Positions 1 through 8,076 of a stretch of 64,000 nt of DNA are shown here, in pieces. The stretch lies in contig NZ_JAALFH010000050.1 in the NCBI RefSeq assembly GCF_011058255.1, positions 62,001 through 126,000 on the forward strand. The letters are read 5' to 3'. The notes beneath the pieces were generated by a model. That model had not been told where the DNA came from. It saw only the letters and a list, made by a program, of their open reading frames with translations, and searched no databases. This stretch comes from Thioalkalivibrio sp. XN8 (GTDB lineage: Bacteria > Pseudomonadota > Gammaproteobacteria > Steroidobacterales > XN24). The position numbers were made by a program, and so were the translations under genes. Positions within the stretch are counted from its first letter, which is position 1; every line of letters starts with the position of its first letter.

Positions 1-71
1 GGTGAAGATGGGGCGCCAGGCCCGGCGCACCCGGCGCACAGCAGCACGGTGAGGAGCCAGGCCGGCCTCAT
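1..71 (-). CDS. N-terminus of a possible lipoprotein, cut by the window edge
   Basis: Only the first 23 codons are visible, starting MRPAWLLTVLLCAGC. This is a short basic start, a hydrophobic stretch and a Cys at about residue 15 preceded by Ala-Gly, which resembles a lipoprotein signal although the -3 residue is Cys rather than the usual Leu. Its ATG overlaps the stop of the Trm112-like gene (ATGA), so it would be translationally coupled to it and the last visible gene of the zinc-importer operon. The rest lies outside the window, so the function is unknown. It could also be an ordinary Sec-exported protein. Confidence 0.5.
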   Translation of the reverse strand, partial: MRPAWLLTVLLCAGCAGPGAPSS

Positions 72-322
72 TCGGCAGCCGGAGTGATCGCCTCGTCGGC
101 CAGCATGATGGGGATGCCGTCGTGCACCGGGTAGATGCGGGCGCCATCCTCGGTCTCGAGCGCCTCGCTGAGCGGCGCCTCGACCTTGCGGCCGTCGGCG
201 TGCTTGAGTTCGCCGGCCTCGATGGCGGCGTTCAGTTCCCGCAGCCGGTCGCGGCTGGCCACGTGCACCGCTTCCCGGCTCACGGGGCAGCGCAGGATTT
301 CAACGAGCTTGCGATCGATCAT
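68..322 (-). CDS. Trm112-like protein (YcaR/UPF0434 type)
   Basis: An 84-residue protein. The N-terminus MIDRKLVEILRCPV and the C-terminal pattern YPVHDGIPIMLADEA are the two conserved ends of the bacterial Trm112/YcaR family. Eukaryotic Trm112 is a small zinc-binding partner that activates methyltransferases; the bacterial role is not settled. Only one Cys (residue 12) remains, so a full zinc site is unlikely. At 84 residues it is longer than the usual 60 or so, because of an insert around residues 25-55. It lies 19 bp after znuB on the same strand, so it is probably co-transcribed with the zinc importer. Confidence 0.85.
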   Translation of the reverse strand: MIDRKLVEILRCPVSREAVHVASRDRLRELNAAIEAGELKHADGRKVEAPLSEALETEDGARIYPVHDGIPIMLADEAITPAAE

Positions 323-341
323 GCTTGGTCTCCGCTTGGGT

Positions 342-1154
342 TCAGCGTGCGCCGCGCCGGAAGAACGCGGCCGCGAGATAGCTCAGCCCGGCGAGCAGGA
401 TGATAACCGGTCCGGAAGGCAGGTCCGGGGCGTAGGACAGCGCCAGCCCGCCAGCAGTGAAGGCCATGCCCAGCAGCACGGCGATGCCCATCATGGCGGC
501 GAGGGAATTGATGAAGCGCCCGGCGATGGCGGCCGGCAGGGTCATCAGCGCGATGACCAGGATCAGGCCGACCACCTGGATCAGCATCACCACCGTCAGC
601 GCCACCAGCACCAGCAGCAGCAGGTAATAGCGCTCGACGTGCAGCCCGCGCACGCGCGCGAACTCGGGGTCGAAGCACACGGCGAGGAACTGGCGGTAGA
701 ACAGCCCGACCAGGGCGATGATCACCAGGTCCAGGGCGAGGATCAGCCTGATGTCGCTGCTCGACATCATCAGCAGGTTGCCGAACAGGTAGCCCATCAG
801 GTCCACGCTGTAGCCCGGTGTGCGGGCGATGAACAGGATGCCGATCGCCATGCCCAGCGCCCAGATGGCGGAAATGGCGGTGTCCTCGCGTTCGGCGAAG
901 CGCAGCTTCACCCAGCCGATGATCAGCGCCGCGATCACGGCGGCCACCAGTGCGCCGATGATCGGCTCGGCGCCGAAATACCAGGCGATGCCCATGCCGC
1001 CCAGCACGGCATGCGCGATGGCGCCGGCCAGCAGGCTGATCCGCTGCACCACCACGTAGCTGCCGACGATGCCGCAGCCGATCACGGCCAGCAGCCCGCC
1101 CGCCAGCGCGCGCTGCAGGAAGTCGTGCTCGACCAGGGCGGCGAAGAACTCCAT
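342..1154 (-). CDS. znuB: Zinc/manganese ABC transporter permease, ZnuB type
   Basis: A membrane protein of about 270 residues made almost wholly of hydrophobic helices. It has the family pattern of the ABC-3 permeases, such as the N-terminal helix ending GSYVVVQR and the region GAIAHAVLGGMG that meets the ATPase. It forms the inner-membrane channel of a zinc importer. The ATG at 1154 shares one base with the znuC stop (TGATG). A GTG one codon upstream is the alternative start. The gene order znuA-znuC-znuB on one strand supports the assignment; manganese as substrate cannot be excluded from sequence alone. Confidence 0.9.
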   Translation of the reverse strand: MEFFAALVEHDFLQRALAGGLLAVIGCGIVGSYVVVQRISLLAGAIAHAVLGGMGIAWYFGAEPIIGALVAAVIAALIIGWVKLRFAEREDTAISAIWALGMAIGILFIARTPGYSVDLMGYLFGNLLMMSSSDIRLILALDLVIIALVGLFYRQFLAVCFDPEFARVRGLHVERYYLLLLVLVALTVVMLIQVVGLILVIALMTLPAAIAGRFINSLAAMMGIAVLLGMAFTAGGLALSYAPDLPSGPVIILLAGLSYLAAAFFRRGAR

Positions 1155-1921
1155 CACTTCACGTCCCGGCGCGAGTGGCCGTGCCCGTGTTCGTGCGCAT
1201 GCTCGTGCTGCACGGCTCGGACGGGGTGGCCGTAGAGCTCGTTCATCACCTCGCCGCTCAGCTCGGCGGTGCCGTGGCAGATCAGGGTGCGGTTGATGCA
1301 GGCGACGCGATGGACGAAATCGGTGACGAAGCCGACGTCGTGCGACACCAGCACCACTGCCATCCGGTCGCTGAGCCGGCCGAGCAGGGTGAACATGTCC
1401 TCCTCGGCGCGCTGGTCGAGGTTCGAGGTCGGCTCGTCGAGCAGCAGCAGGCGCGGCTCGGCGGCCAGCGCGCGCGCGATCAGCACCCGCTGCAGCTCGC
1501 CGCCTGACAGGGCCCGGATCGGGCGCTCCGCCAGCCCGTCGAGCTCGGTTTCCTCGATGGCGCGCGCGGCGGCCGCCCGGTCGGCGGCATTCCAGCGCAG
1601 GCGTGAGCCGCTGCCGATCCGGCCGAGCAGCACCGCCTGGGCGACGGTGATGGGAAAGTCGCGGGAGAAATGGGCGAACTGGGGGACATAGCCGATCTCG
1701 TCGCGGGCCTCGTGCGGCGGGCGGCCGAATACCCGGACCTGGCCCCGGCCAGGCTTAAGCAGGCCGGCGGCGAGCTTGAGCAGGGTGCTCTTGCCACCGC
1801 CGTTCGGGCCGATCAGGCCGATGACTTCGTGTTCGCCGATCTCGAGATCGACATCCTGCACCACGTCGGGCCCATCGCCGAAAGCGAAACTGACGCCCTT
1901 GAAGGACAGCGCGGTCGTCAC
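1154..1921 (-). CDS. znuC: Zinc ABC transporter ATP-binding protein, ZnuC type
   Basis: A 255-residue ABC ATPase that powers zinc import. It shows Walker [10 protein letters not shown] (38-46), the signature LSGGE (138-142) and Walker B LLLLDE followed by PTSNLD (158-169). The C-terminal 20 residues carry a His-rich tail ([11 protein letters not shown]), common in zinc-handling proteins and perhaps a metal buffer or sensor. It starts with GTG inside the end of znuA (GTGA overlap) and ends at the start of znuB, so the three genes should be translated together. Confidence 0.93.
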   Translation of the reverse strand: MTTALSFKGVSFAFGDGPDVVQDVDLEIGEHEVIGLIGPNGGGKSTLLKLAAGLLKPGRGQVRVFGRPPHEARDEIGYVPQFAHFSRDFPITVAQAVLLGRIGSGSRLRWNAADRAAAARAIEETELDGLAERPIRALSGGELQRVLIARALAAEPRLLLLDEPTSNLDQRAEEDMFTLLGRLSDRMAVVLVSHDVGFVTDFVHRVACINRTLICHGTAELSGEVMNELYGHPVRAVQHEHAHEHGHGHSRRDVK

Positions 1922-2817
1922 GGCGCTGCCTCCGGGGCCAGCGCCTCGGCCACGCGGATCGAGACTTCCCGGAGGTTCTCGATGTAGTCCAGCGCCAGCG
2001 GGTCGGCTTCGACGATCTCGGCGCCGAGCGCGTCGGCGACCGCGCGGGCGGTCCGCTGGCTGAACTGCCGCTGCACGAACACGGCGCGCGCATCCGTCTC
2101 GCGGCCGAGCTCGATCAGTTCGGCCAGCCCGCGCGGGCCGGGCTCCCGGCCGCCGATCTCGATCGGCAGCTGCTGCAGGCCGTAGGCGTCGGCGAAATAG
2201 CCCCAGGAGGGGTGAAAAACGATGAAGGCCTGGCCGCGCACGGGCGCCAGCCGGGCCGCGATCTCCTCGTGCAGCTCGAGCAGCTCTTGCTGCAGGGTGT
2301 CGCTGCGGGCCCGGTAGCCGTCCGCGCCGGCCGGGTCCAGGCGCGCCAGCGTGTCGGCGATGGTTGCCGCCATGCGGGCCGCCAGCCGCGGGTCGGTCCA
2401 GGTGTGCGGGTCCGGCATCCCGGCATGGCCATGATCGTGATCATGGCCGTGCCCGAGGCTGGCCCAGCTCTGCTCGACCTGCCGGCGCTGCAGGCCCGCG
2501 GCGAGATCGACCACCTCGAGCTCCGGCCGGTCGCGGGTGATCCGCTCCCGCCAGACTTGCTCGAAATGCACGCCGAGCGTGAACCAGACCTGTCCGTCGT
2601 CCAGCGCTGCCAGCGTGGCGGGGCCGGGCGAATAGGTTGCCGGGTTGTCGCCCGGCTGGACCAGCGTGAGGATATCCGCGCGGGGACCGGCGACGCGCTC
2701 CACCAGGAACTGCTCGGGGAGGATGCTGACCACCACCTGCAGCGGCGCCTCCTCCGCCCGCAACGAACCGGGCAGGGCCAGCAGGGCATAGAGCAGGAAA
2801 AGGAGCTTGCCGGGCAT
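1918..2817 (-). CDS. znuA: Periplasmic zinc-binding protein, ZnuA type
   Basis: A 299-residue cluster-9 solute-binding protein with a signal peptide ([21 protein letters not shown]). A His/Asp-rich loop lies at about 121-131 ([10 protein letters not shown]), followed by PHTWTDPRL (137-145), the usual metal-ligand region. The N-terminal ligand motif, normally PHxYxP, reads NPATYSP here, so the first His is replaced. It delivers zinc (or Mn) to ZnuBC. I chose the ATG at 2817; a GTG directly before it also fits. A TAGAAT hexamer lies six bases upstream of the ATG, which suggests a leaderless or very short 5' end. Confidence 0.9.
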   Translation of the reverse strand: MPGKLLFLLYALLALPGSLRAEEAPLQVVVSILPEQFLVERVAGPRADILTLVQPGDNPATYSPGPATLAALDDGQVWFTLGVHFEQVWRERITRDRPELEVVDLAAGLQRRQVEQSWASLGHGHDHDHGHAGMPDPHTWTDPRLAARMAATIADTLARLDPAGADGYRARSDTLQQELLELHEEIAARLAPVRGQAFIVFHPSWGYFADAYGLQQLPIEIGGREPGPRGLAELIELGRETDARAVFVQRQFSQRTARAVADALGAEIVEADPLALDYIENLREVSIRVAEALAPEAAP

Positions 2818-2829
2818 CACGCTATTCTA
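2818..2829 (-). promoter_or_regulatory. -10 element just upstream of znuA
   Basis: The minus strand reads TAGAAT (2829-2824), then six bases, then the znuA ATG. No Zur-like palindrome is obvious nearby. If this is the active -10, transcription starts at or next to the start codon. Confidence 0.4.
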
Positions 2830-2895
2830 CCCTGCAGCCGGCAGCCCGGGCCCCCGGGCATCCGGTACAATGCGCGCCCCCGACTGGAGTGCCAC

Positions 2896-3717
2896 ATGAG
2901 CGCCGTGCCCGAACTGTCCGCCACCGCCCGCCGCCTGGAGTCGCGCCTGCGCACGCAGGTGGGCCGGGCGATCGAGGACTACGGCATGATCGTGGCGGGG
3001 GATCGCGTCATGGTGTGCCTGTCGGGCGGCAAGGACAGCTACGCCATGCTCAGCCTGCTGCTGGCGCTGCAGCGGGCCGCGCCGGTGTCGTTCGAGCTGG
3101 TGGCGGTGAACCTGGACCAGAAACAGCCGGGGTTTCCGGCGCACGTGCTGCCCGACTATCTCGCTGCGCTGGGCGTGCCGTTCCACGTCCTCGAGCAGGA
3201 CACCTACAGCGTGGTGAAACGGGTGATCCCCGAGGGCAAGACCACCTGCGGCCTGTGCTCGCGGCTCCGGCGCGGCGCCCTCTACACCTTCGCGGCGGAG
3301 CAGGGCTTCACCAAGATCGCGCTGGGCCACCATCTGGACGACATCATCGAGACGCTGTTCCTGAACCTGTTTTTCGGCGGCAGCCTGAAGGCCATGCCGC
3401 CGAAGCTGAAGAGCGACGACGGCCGCAACGTGGTGATCCGCCCGCTGGCCTATTGCCGCGAGCGCGAGCTGGCGCGCTACGCGACGGCGAAGGATTTCCC
3501 GCTCATCCCCTGCAACCTGTGCGGCAGCCAGGAGAACCTGCAGCGCAAGGAGATCAAGGCCATGCTGGCGGCCTGGGAACAGGCCAACCCGCGCCGCATC
3601 GAGTCGATCGCCGCGGCGCTCAGGAACGTGGCGCCCTCGCAGCTGATGGATCCGGGCCTGTTCGATTTCGCCTCGCTCGCGGGCCTGCCGGCTGCCGGCA
3701 AGGACGGCGCGGCATGA
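2896..3717 (+). CDS. ttcA: tRNA 2-thiocytidine(32) synthetase TtcA
   Basis: A 273-residue PP-loop ATPase that thiolates C32 in some tRNAs. The PP-loop SGGKDS is at 43-48. The Fe-S ligands typical of TtcA are present: CGLC at 118-121 and a third Cys in PCNLCGSQ (206). The length matches the family. I chose the ATG at 2896, after GGAGTGCCAC, because the protein aligns with known TtcA N-termini from there; the open frame runs further upstream without coding signal. A TACAAT hexamer about 25 bases upstream is a plausible -10. It is divergent from znuA and convergent with the RRM gene. Confidence 0.95.
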   Translation: MSAVPELSATARRLESRLRTQVGRAIEDYGMIVAGDRVMVCLSGGKDSYAMLSLLLALQRAAPVSFELVAVNLDQKQPGFPAHVLPDYLAALGVPFHVLEQDTYSVVKRVIPEGKTTCGLCSRLRRGALYTFAAEQGFTKIALGHHLDDIIETLFLNLFFGGSLKAMPPKLKSDDGRNVVIRPLAYCRERELARYATAKDFPLIPCNLCGSQENLQRKEIKAMLAAWEQANPRRIESIAAALRNVAPSQLMDPGLFDFASLAGLPAAGKDGAA

Positions 3718-3772
3718 AAGGAACCCTGGCCGCCCGTGTCACGAGGCGGCGGGTTCGCTGAGGTGCGACGCG

Positions 3773-3792
3773 GGAGGCCCGGGCGGGCCTCC
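3773..3792. terminator. GC-rich hairpin between convergent genes
   Basis: GGAGGCCC, a four-base loop GGGC, then GGGCCTCC: a perfect 8-bp stem between the 3' ends of ttcA and the RRM gene. There is no strong T-tract, but its place between two convergent genes suits a shared terminator. Confidence 0.5.
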
Positions 3793-3799
3793 GGTGCGA

Positions 3800-4063
3800 T
3801 CAGAACCGCGGGGGCCGGGGCGCCCGCGGGCGAGCCTCGTTGATCTTCAGCGCACGACCGCCCATCTGGTGGCCCTCGAGGGCCTTGATGGCGTTGTCCG
3901 CTCCCTCATCGGCCATGTCGACGAAGGCAAAGCCGCGCGGCCGCCCGGTCTCGCGGTCGGTGATGATCTTCACCGACTCCACATCGCCAAAGGGAGAAAA
4001 GAGGCCGCGCACTTCTTCTTCAGTGGCGGAGAAGGGCAGGTTGCCCACGTAGATCGACTTCAT
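3800..4063 (-). CDS. RNA-binding protein with one RRM domain
   Basis: An 87-residue single RNA-recognition-motif protein. RNP2 is IYVGNL (4-9) and RNP1 is RGFAFVDM (43-50), both with the aromatic residues that stack on RNA bases. A short Arg/Pro-rich tail (ARPRAPRPPRF) replaces the Gly-rich tail of cyanobacterial Rbp proteins. Such small RRM proteins are often cold- or stress-linked in bacteria; nothing here shows its regulation. It stands alone, convergent with ttcA. Confidence 0.92.
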   Translation of the reverse strand: MKSIYVGNLPFSATEEEVRGLFSPFGDVESVKIITDRETGRPRGFAFVDMADEGADNAIKALEGHQMGGRALKINEARPRAPRPPRF

Positions 4064-4171
4064 CTGGACAGGCTCTCAGGATGCTAGGGTTACCGGCCGC
4101 CATCCGGCGGCACTGTGCCAAAGCATACGACAGCAGGACGAAGCCGCAAAGCGCCGCCTGCGCCCGGCGCT

Positions 4172-6715
4172 TCAGGCCGGCCTGGGCCCGTCCTCTTGCT
4201 GCGCCGCCGCATCGCTCGCCGCGGCCGCGGCGCCCTCTTCCCCGTCGCCGACCGGCCGCGCCTGCACGGCGCCGATACGGGCCACGGCCGCGGAATCCAC
4301 GGAGCGGAGGTGCAGGTCGCGCTGCGGGAAGGGAATCTCGATGCCGGCGGCGTAGATCGCGTCGTGCACGGCGAGCGTCAGCTTGCTCTTGGTGCTCAGG
4401 TACTCGTCGAAGTTGTCGGTCCAGGCGCGCAGCGAGAAATCCAGCGAGCTGTCGCCGAAGCCGAGGAACAGGGCGTTCGGCGCGGGATCCTCGAGCAGGT
4501 TCGGGCTCCGCCGCACGACCTCCAGCAGGAGCTCGAGCACCTGGTGCGGATTCGTGCCGTAGGCCACGCCGACCAGGATCTCGATGCGCCGCCGCTGGTC
4601 CGACAAGGTCCAGTTGGTTACCTCGTTGGCAATGAGGTTGGCGTTGGGCACGATCACCTCGGCGCCGTCGAAGGTCCGCACCGTGCTGGAGCGCACGCCG
4701 ATGCGCGAGACCTGGCCGAACATCGTGCCGAATTCCACCGTGTCGCCGGACTGCACCGGCCGTTCGAAGGCGAGGATCAGGCCGGACACGAAATTGTTGA
4801 CCACGTTCTGCAGGCCGAAGCCGATGCCGACCGAGAGGGCGCCGACGATCAGCGCCAGCCGGTCCAGCTGGAATCCCGCCGCGGCCACGGCAAGCAGCAC
4901 GGCGATGCCGATGATGGTGTAGTTCACCAGCATCGAGATCGTGGCCGGGACCCCGCGCGGCAGCGTCACGCGCGGGAACACGTCCGTCTGCAGCACGAAG
5001 CGGACCAGGCGCGACAACAGCAGGCCGAGCCAGATCGCCAGCGCGAAGCCGAGAATGTCCCCGAGCGAAATCTGGACCGAGCCGATCGTGGCGTTGCTGA
5101 ACAGCACGACATTCAGCCACTCGCCCAGCGTGTCCTCCAGGCGAAAGGCCCGCGCGCATGTAACCAGCCAGGTTACGAGCGCAGCCAGCGGCAGGACGCG
5201 CATCAGCCAGCGGTCCACCGCGGCCTCGTGCCAGCGCACCAGGTTGAGCCGCCGCACCGGCCCGGTCTGGAGCAGGGCGATGATGGTGGCGCGCGCCACC
5301 GTCACGCCGGCGAACAGCACCAGGCTCACCAGCGCCATGGTGATCACGCCGTTGGTCAACAGGCTGGCAAGGCCGACCAGGCCGGCGATGTTGCCGAGAA
5401 TGGCCACGCCCAGCACCACCACCGAGGCCCGGCCGGCGAAGCGCGCCGCGCGCCACCATGGCCCCGCGTCCAGGCGGCCGCCGACGCCGCTGGGCCGGAA
5501 CACCAAGACGACGATGGCGGCGGTGGCCGCCGCGAGCAACAACAGGGCGAGCCGCTGGAACTCCGGCCCCGGGCTCAGCAGGCTGCTCAGGCGGACCAGC
5601 ACGTACAGCACTGCCACGGCGTAGATCGGCAGCCGCAAGGGCGACGCGACCACCACCTGCATCACCCGCAACAGCGGCAGCAGCAACAGCACCGCGAACA
5701 GCTCGTCCAGCGACTGCGGGGCGTTCGGATAGAACCAACCGGCCGCGAGGATGGCGAGCAACAGGGCCGCCGCCACCGGCTGCCGGAAGACCCGCAGGTC
5801 GTCCTCCAACTGTGGTTTGTGCTCGATCCAGCGATTGACCCGGCGGGAAAGCATGGCGAAGGCGCCCAGCAGGATCAGCAGCAGCAGGACATGGGCAATG
5901 ACGCCGCCCCGTTCAGCGGCGAGATACTCGATGACCGAGGCCCACTCCTGTGCCCAGGCGGCCCGGGAGACCGAGAAATCGGGTATTGCCGCCTCGATCT
6001 GCCACAACGGCGGCAGGTCGGCCCGGAACAGCTCCTCCCTGGCCTGCGCCAGCAGCGTATCCACCTCGGCGGCCTGCTCGTCCAGCAGCGAGACCCACGC
6101 GCTGATCGTGGTCTGCAGTTCCAGCACCGCGTCCTGCCGGTTGGACAGGTCGTCCCGGGTAGCGCGCAGGAGCGCCTGCACCTCGGTAATGCTGCGCGAA
6201 AGTTCCGCCGGTACCGAGCGGTCGCCCAGCTCGGTCCGGGTGAGTTCCCAGGAGGCCAGGGCGCGGGCCACGCCGGCGGCGCTCTCGGCGAGCTGGTTGC
6301 TGCGCCGGTTCAGTTGCAGTTGCCACCCGGCGATCGTGCTCCGCAGCGCGCGGAGCTGCTCCCGCTCGCGCTCCAGGCTGCGCAGGTCGGCGGAGCTCGC
6401 CCGCTCGGCCGGCGTGCTCTGCCCCAGGGCGTCGAGCCGGGGCCGGAGCGCATCGGCCTGCCGGCGGACCTGTTCGATATCCTCGCTCAGGCGGGCGGTC
6501 TCGCCGGCCCGGCGCGCCAGCGCCCGCGACCGCTCCAGCTCCAGCGGGACCTGCTCGAGGGCGAAGGCCGCCGGCTCCTGGGGCTGCTCCGGCTGCGCCG
6601 ACGCCGCCGCCGGGGGCGTTTCCGCCGGGCGGGGCGGCACCAGCTGGGCCTGCGCCGTGGACGCTGCCAGGAAGCCGGCTATCAGTAGCCCCAGTGTCGC
6701 CAGGGTGGAACGCAT
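4172..6715 (-). CDS. Large MscS-family mechanosensitive channel
   Basis: A protein of about 847 residues. It has a signal peptide (MRSTLATLGLLIAGFLAASTAQA) and a periplasmic helical domain to about residue 260, rich in Glu/Arg coiled-coil sequence. Around ten membrane helices follow, then the MscS core at about 540-790 (LIVGALSVGIGFGLQNVVNNFVSG is the pore helix and first beta region). The C-terminus is a low-complexity Ala/Glu tail. The build resembles MscK/YbiO-type channels that release solutes on hypo-osmotic shock. I chose the ATG at 6715, with AAGGA upstream and a clean signal peptide; a TTG seven codons earlier is less likely. It is transcribed alone, divergent from the SDR gene. Confidence 0.9.
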   Translation of the reverse strand: MRSTLATLGLLIAGFLAASTAQAQLVPPRPAETPPAAASAQPEQPQEPAAFALEQVPLELERSRALARRAGETARLSEDIEQVRRQADALRPRLDALGQSTPAERASSADLRSLEREREQLRALRSTIAGWQLQLNRRSNQLAESAAGVARALASWELTRTELGDRSVPAELSRSITEVQALLRATRDDLSNRQDAVLELQTTISAWVSLLDEQAAEVDTLLAQAREELFRADLPPLWQIEAAIPDFSVSRAAWAQEWASVIEYLAAERGGVIAHVLLLLILLGAFAMLSRRVNRWIEHKPQLEDDLRVFRQPVAAALLLAILAAGWFYPNAPQSLDELFAVLLLLPLLRVMQVVVASPLRLPIYAVAVLYVLVRLSSLLSPGPEFQRLALLLLAAATAAIVVLVFRPSGVGGRLDAGPWWRAARFAGRASVVVLGVAILGNIAGLVGLASLLTNGVITMALVSLVLFAGVTVARATIIALLQTGPVRRLNLVRWHEAAVDRWLMRVLPLAALVTWLVTCARAFRLEDTLGEWLNVVLFSNATIGSVQISLGDILGFALAIWLGLLLSRLVRFVLQTDVFPRVTLPRGVPATISMLVNYTIIGIAVLLAVAAAGFQLDRLALIVGALSVGIGFGLQNVVNNFVSGLILAFERPVQSGDTVEFGTMFGQVSRIGVRSSTVRTFDGAEVIVPNANLIANEVTNWTLSDQRRRIEILVGVAYGTNPHQVLELLLEVVRRSPNLLEDPAPNALFLGFGDSSLDFSLRAWTDNFDEYLSTKSKLTLAVHDAIYAAGIEIPFPQRDLHLRSVDSAAVARIGAVQARPVGDGEEGAAAAASDAAAQQEDGPRPA

Positions 6716-6839
6716 CTCGTCACAAGTCCTTAACAATTGCTCGCCAGGTTATCGCTCCGACCCGTGCCGTCGCTGACATCCGAAGCCGCGCCGGCCGCGA
6801 AAACCTCTCTGAACGCTGCCGACAATCCTACTCCTTTCC

Positions 6840-7634
6840 ATGGCCGACGCCTCCCACTGCACCCCTGCGCTCGCCCGTTTCGAGCGGCCCGTCACCGCCC
6901 TCGTCTCCGGTGCGAGCCGCGGGATCGGCCTGGCTTTCGTGCGCCGCCTGCTCGCCGAAGACGGGTTGCGCCGGGTCTGGGCCGGCTGCCGCCGGCCGGA
7001 GCAGGCAGCCGAGCTGCAGGCGCTCGCGCGCGAAGACGAACGCGTTCGTCTGCTTGTCCTGGACGTGACCGACGAGGGTGTCCTGGCGACCGCCGCGCGG
7101 GTCATGGCGGAGGAAGCGGAGCCCCTCGATCTCGTCATCAATTGTGCGGGGTTGCTCCACGCGCCCGGCGGCCCGCAGCCGGAGCGGCGCCTGGCCGACA
7201 TTCGCGCCGACTGGCTGGCGGAATCCTTCGCGGTGAACGGCGCCGGGCCGCTGTTGCTGGCAAAGCATGTCGAGGGGCTGCTGCCGCGACGCGAGCGTGC
7301 GGTCTTCGCCAGCCTTTCCGCCCGGGTCGGCAGCATCGGAGACAACCGGCTGGGCGGCTGGTACGCCTACCGGGGGGCGAAAGCCGCGCAGAACATGTTC
7401 CTCAAGACGCTCGCCATCGAGCTGGCGCGCCGGTCGCGGGGGATCGTCTGCGTGGCCCTGCACCCGGGCACTACCGACACCGGCCTGTCGGCGCCCTTCC
7501 AGGGCGGCGTCCCGCCGGAGAAGCTGTTCAGCGTAGAGCGGGCCGCGGAGCAGCTGCTGCGGGTGATCGACGGCCTGGGCCCCCGCGACAACGGCGGTTT
7601 TTTCGCCTGGAACGGGGAACGCATTCCCTGGTAG
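6840..7634 (+). CDS. Short-chain dehydrogenase/reductase, C-factor-like
   Basis: A 264-residue SDR. The Rossmann motif GASRGIG is at 24-30, NCAG at 101-104, a catalytic Ser near 160 and YRGAK (Tyr177, Lys181). The pattern RGAKAAQNMFLKTLAIEL and the late HPGTTDTGLS match the CsgA/C-factor-like SDRs, an NAD(P)-dependent group of unknown substrate. It is a single gene, divergent from the MscS channel and convergent with the arm-domain miniprotein. Confidence 0.88.
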   Translation: MADASHCTPALARFERPVTALVSGASRGIGLAFVRRLLAEDGLRRVWAGCRRPEQAAELQALAREDERVRLLVLDVTDEGVLATAARVMAEEAEPLDLVINCAGLLHAPGGPQPERRLADIRADWLAESFAVNGAGPLLLAKHVEGLLPRRERAVFASLSARVGSIGDNRLGGWYAYRGAKAAQNMFLKTLAIELARRSRGIVCVALHPGTTDTGLSAPFQGGVPPEKLFSVERAAEQLLRVIDGLGPRDNGGFFAWNGERIPW

Positions 7635-7638
7635 CGAC

Positions 7639-8025
7639 CTAGCCGAGGAGCCAGACCAGCAGCAGCCCGAGTGCGGCCGCGAAGCCCATGCCGAGCGCGA
7701 CCGCGAGGTACGGCCGCCCTTCGACGATGGCCGCCAGGAGGCTGCGCCGGCCGGCGGCGCCGGTGGGTTCGCCGTAACGGGCCAGCTCCGTCTCCGCCGC
7801 CAGGACCCGCCGCGCCTGGTCCGCCGCTTCCAGCGCGCCTTCGACCGTCATCTCGGGAAACAGCCCGAGGGTGCGGCGCCGCAGGAAGCCGTCCACGGTG
7901 TAAGTCAGCACCCAGCACTTGGTGCCGTTGGGAAACACCGAGAACAGCAGGCCGTCTTCGACGCTGGTGTCGTAGCGCCGGGCCTGCGGTGGCAGGTCGC
8001 GGCAGTGATCGTCCGTGAGTCGCAT
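7639..8025 (-). CDS. Integrase arm-type domain fused to a membrane helix
   Basis: A 128-residue protein. Residues 1-75 look like the N-terminal arm DNA-binding domain of phage integrases (DUF4102 type): LTDDHCRDLPP, then VEDGLLFSVFPNGTKCWVLTY, then RRRTLGLFPEMTVEGAL. There is no core-binding or catalytic domain. A spacer of about 30 residues is followed by a single C-terminal hydrophobic helix (about 106-127) ending LLLVWLLG. It could be a membrane-tethered DNA- or RNA-binding protein; I know of no function. It is divergent from the hydrolase gene. The start is the ATG at 8025. Confidence 0.7.
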   Translation of the reverse strand: MRLTDDHCRDLPPQARRYDTSVEDGLLFSVFPNGTKCWVLTYTVDGFLRRRTLGLFPEMTVEGALEAADQARRVLAAETELARYGEPTGAAGRRSLLAAIVEGRPYLAVALGMGFAAALGLLLVWLLG

Positions 8026-8076
8026 CGGTAGTCCCTGGCAATGGCATGGCGTCGAGTCGATTATTATGCAGGGACC

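Noticed and set aside
3714-3761. A 15-codon frame overlapping the ttcA stop (ATGA)
   Set aside because: Too short, no conserved pattern, and it ends just before the terminator hairpin.
4115-6688. An 857-codon open frame on the plus strand opposite the MscS gene, and similar long antisense frames (135-1235, 13861-16797, 18872-20902 style)
   Set aside because: Very GC-rich coding DNA keeps antisense frames open. The translations are Gln/His/Arg/Ala-rich with no domain, and the opposite strand holds clear gene families.
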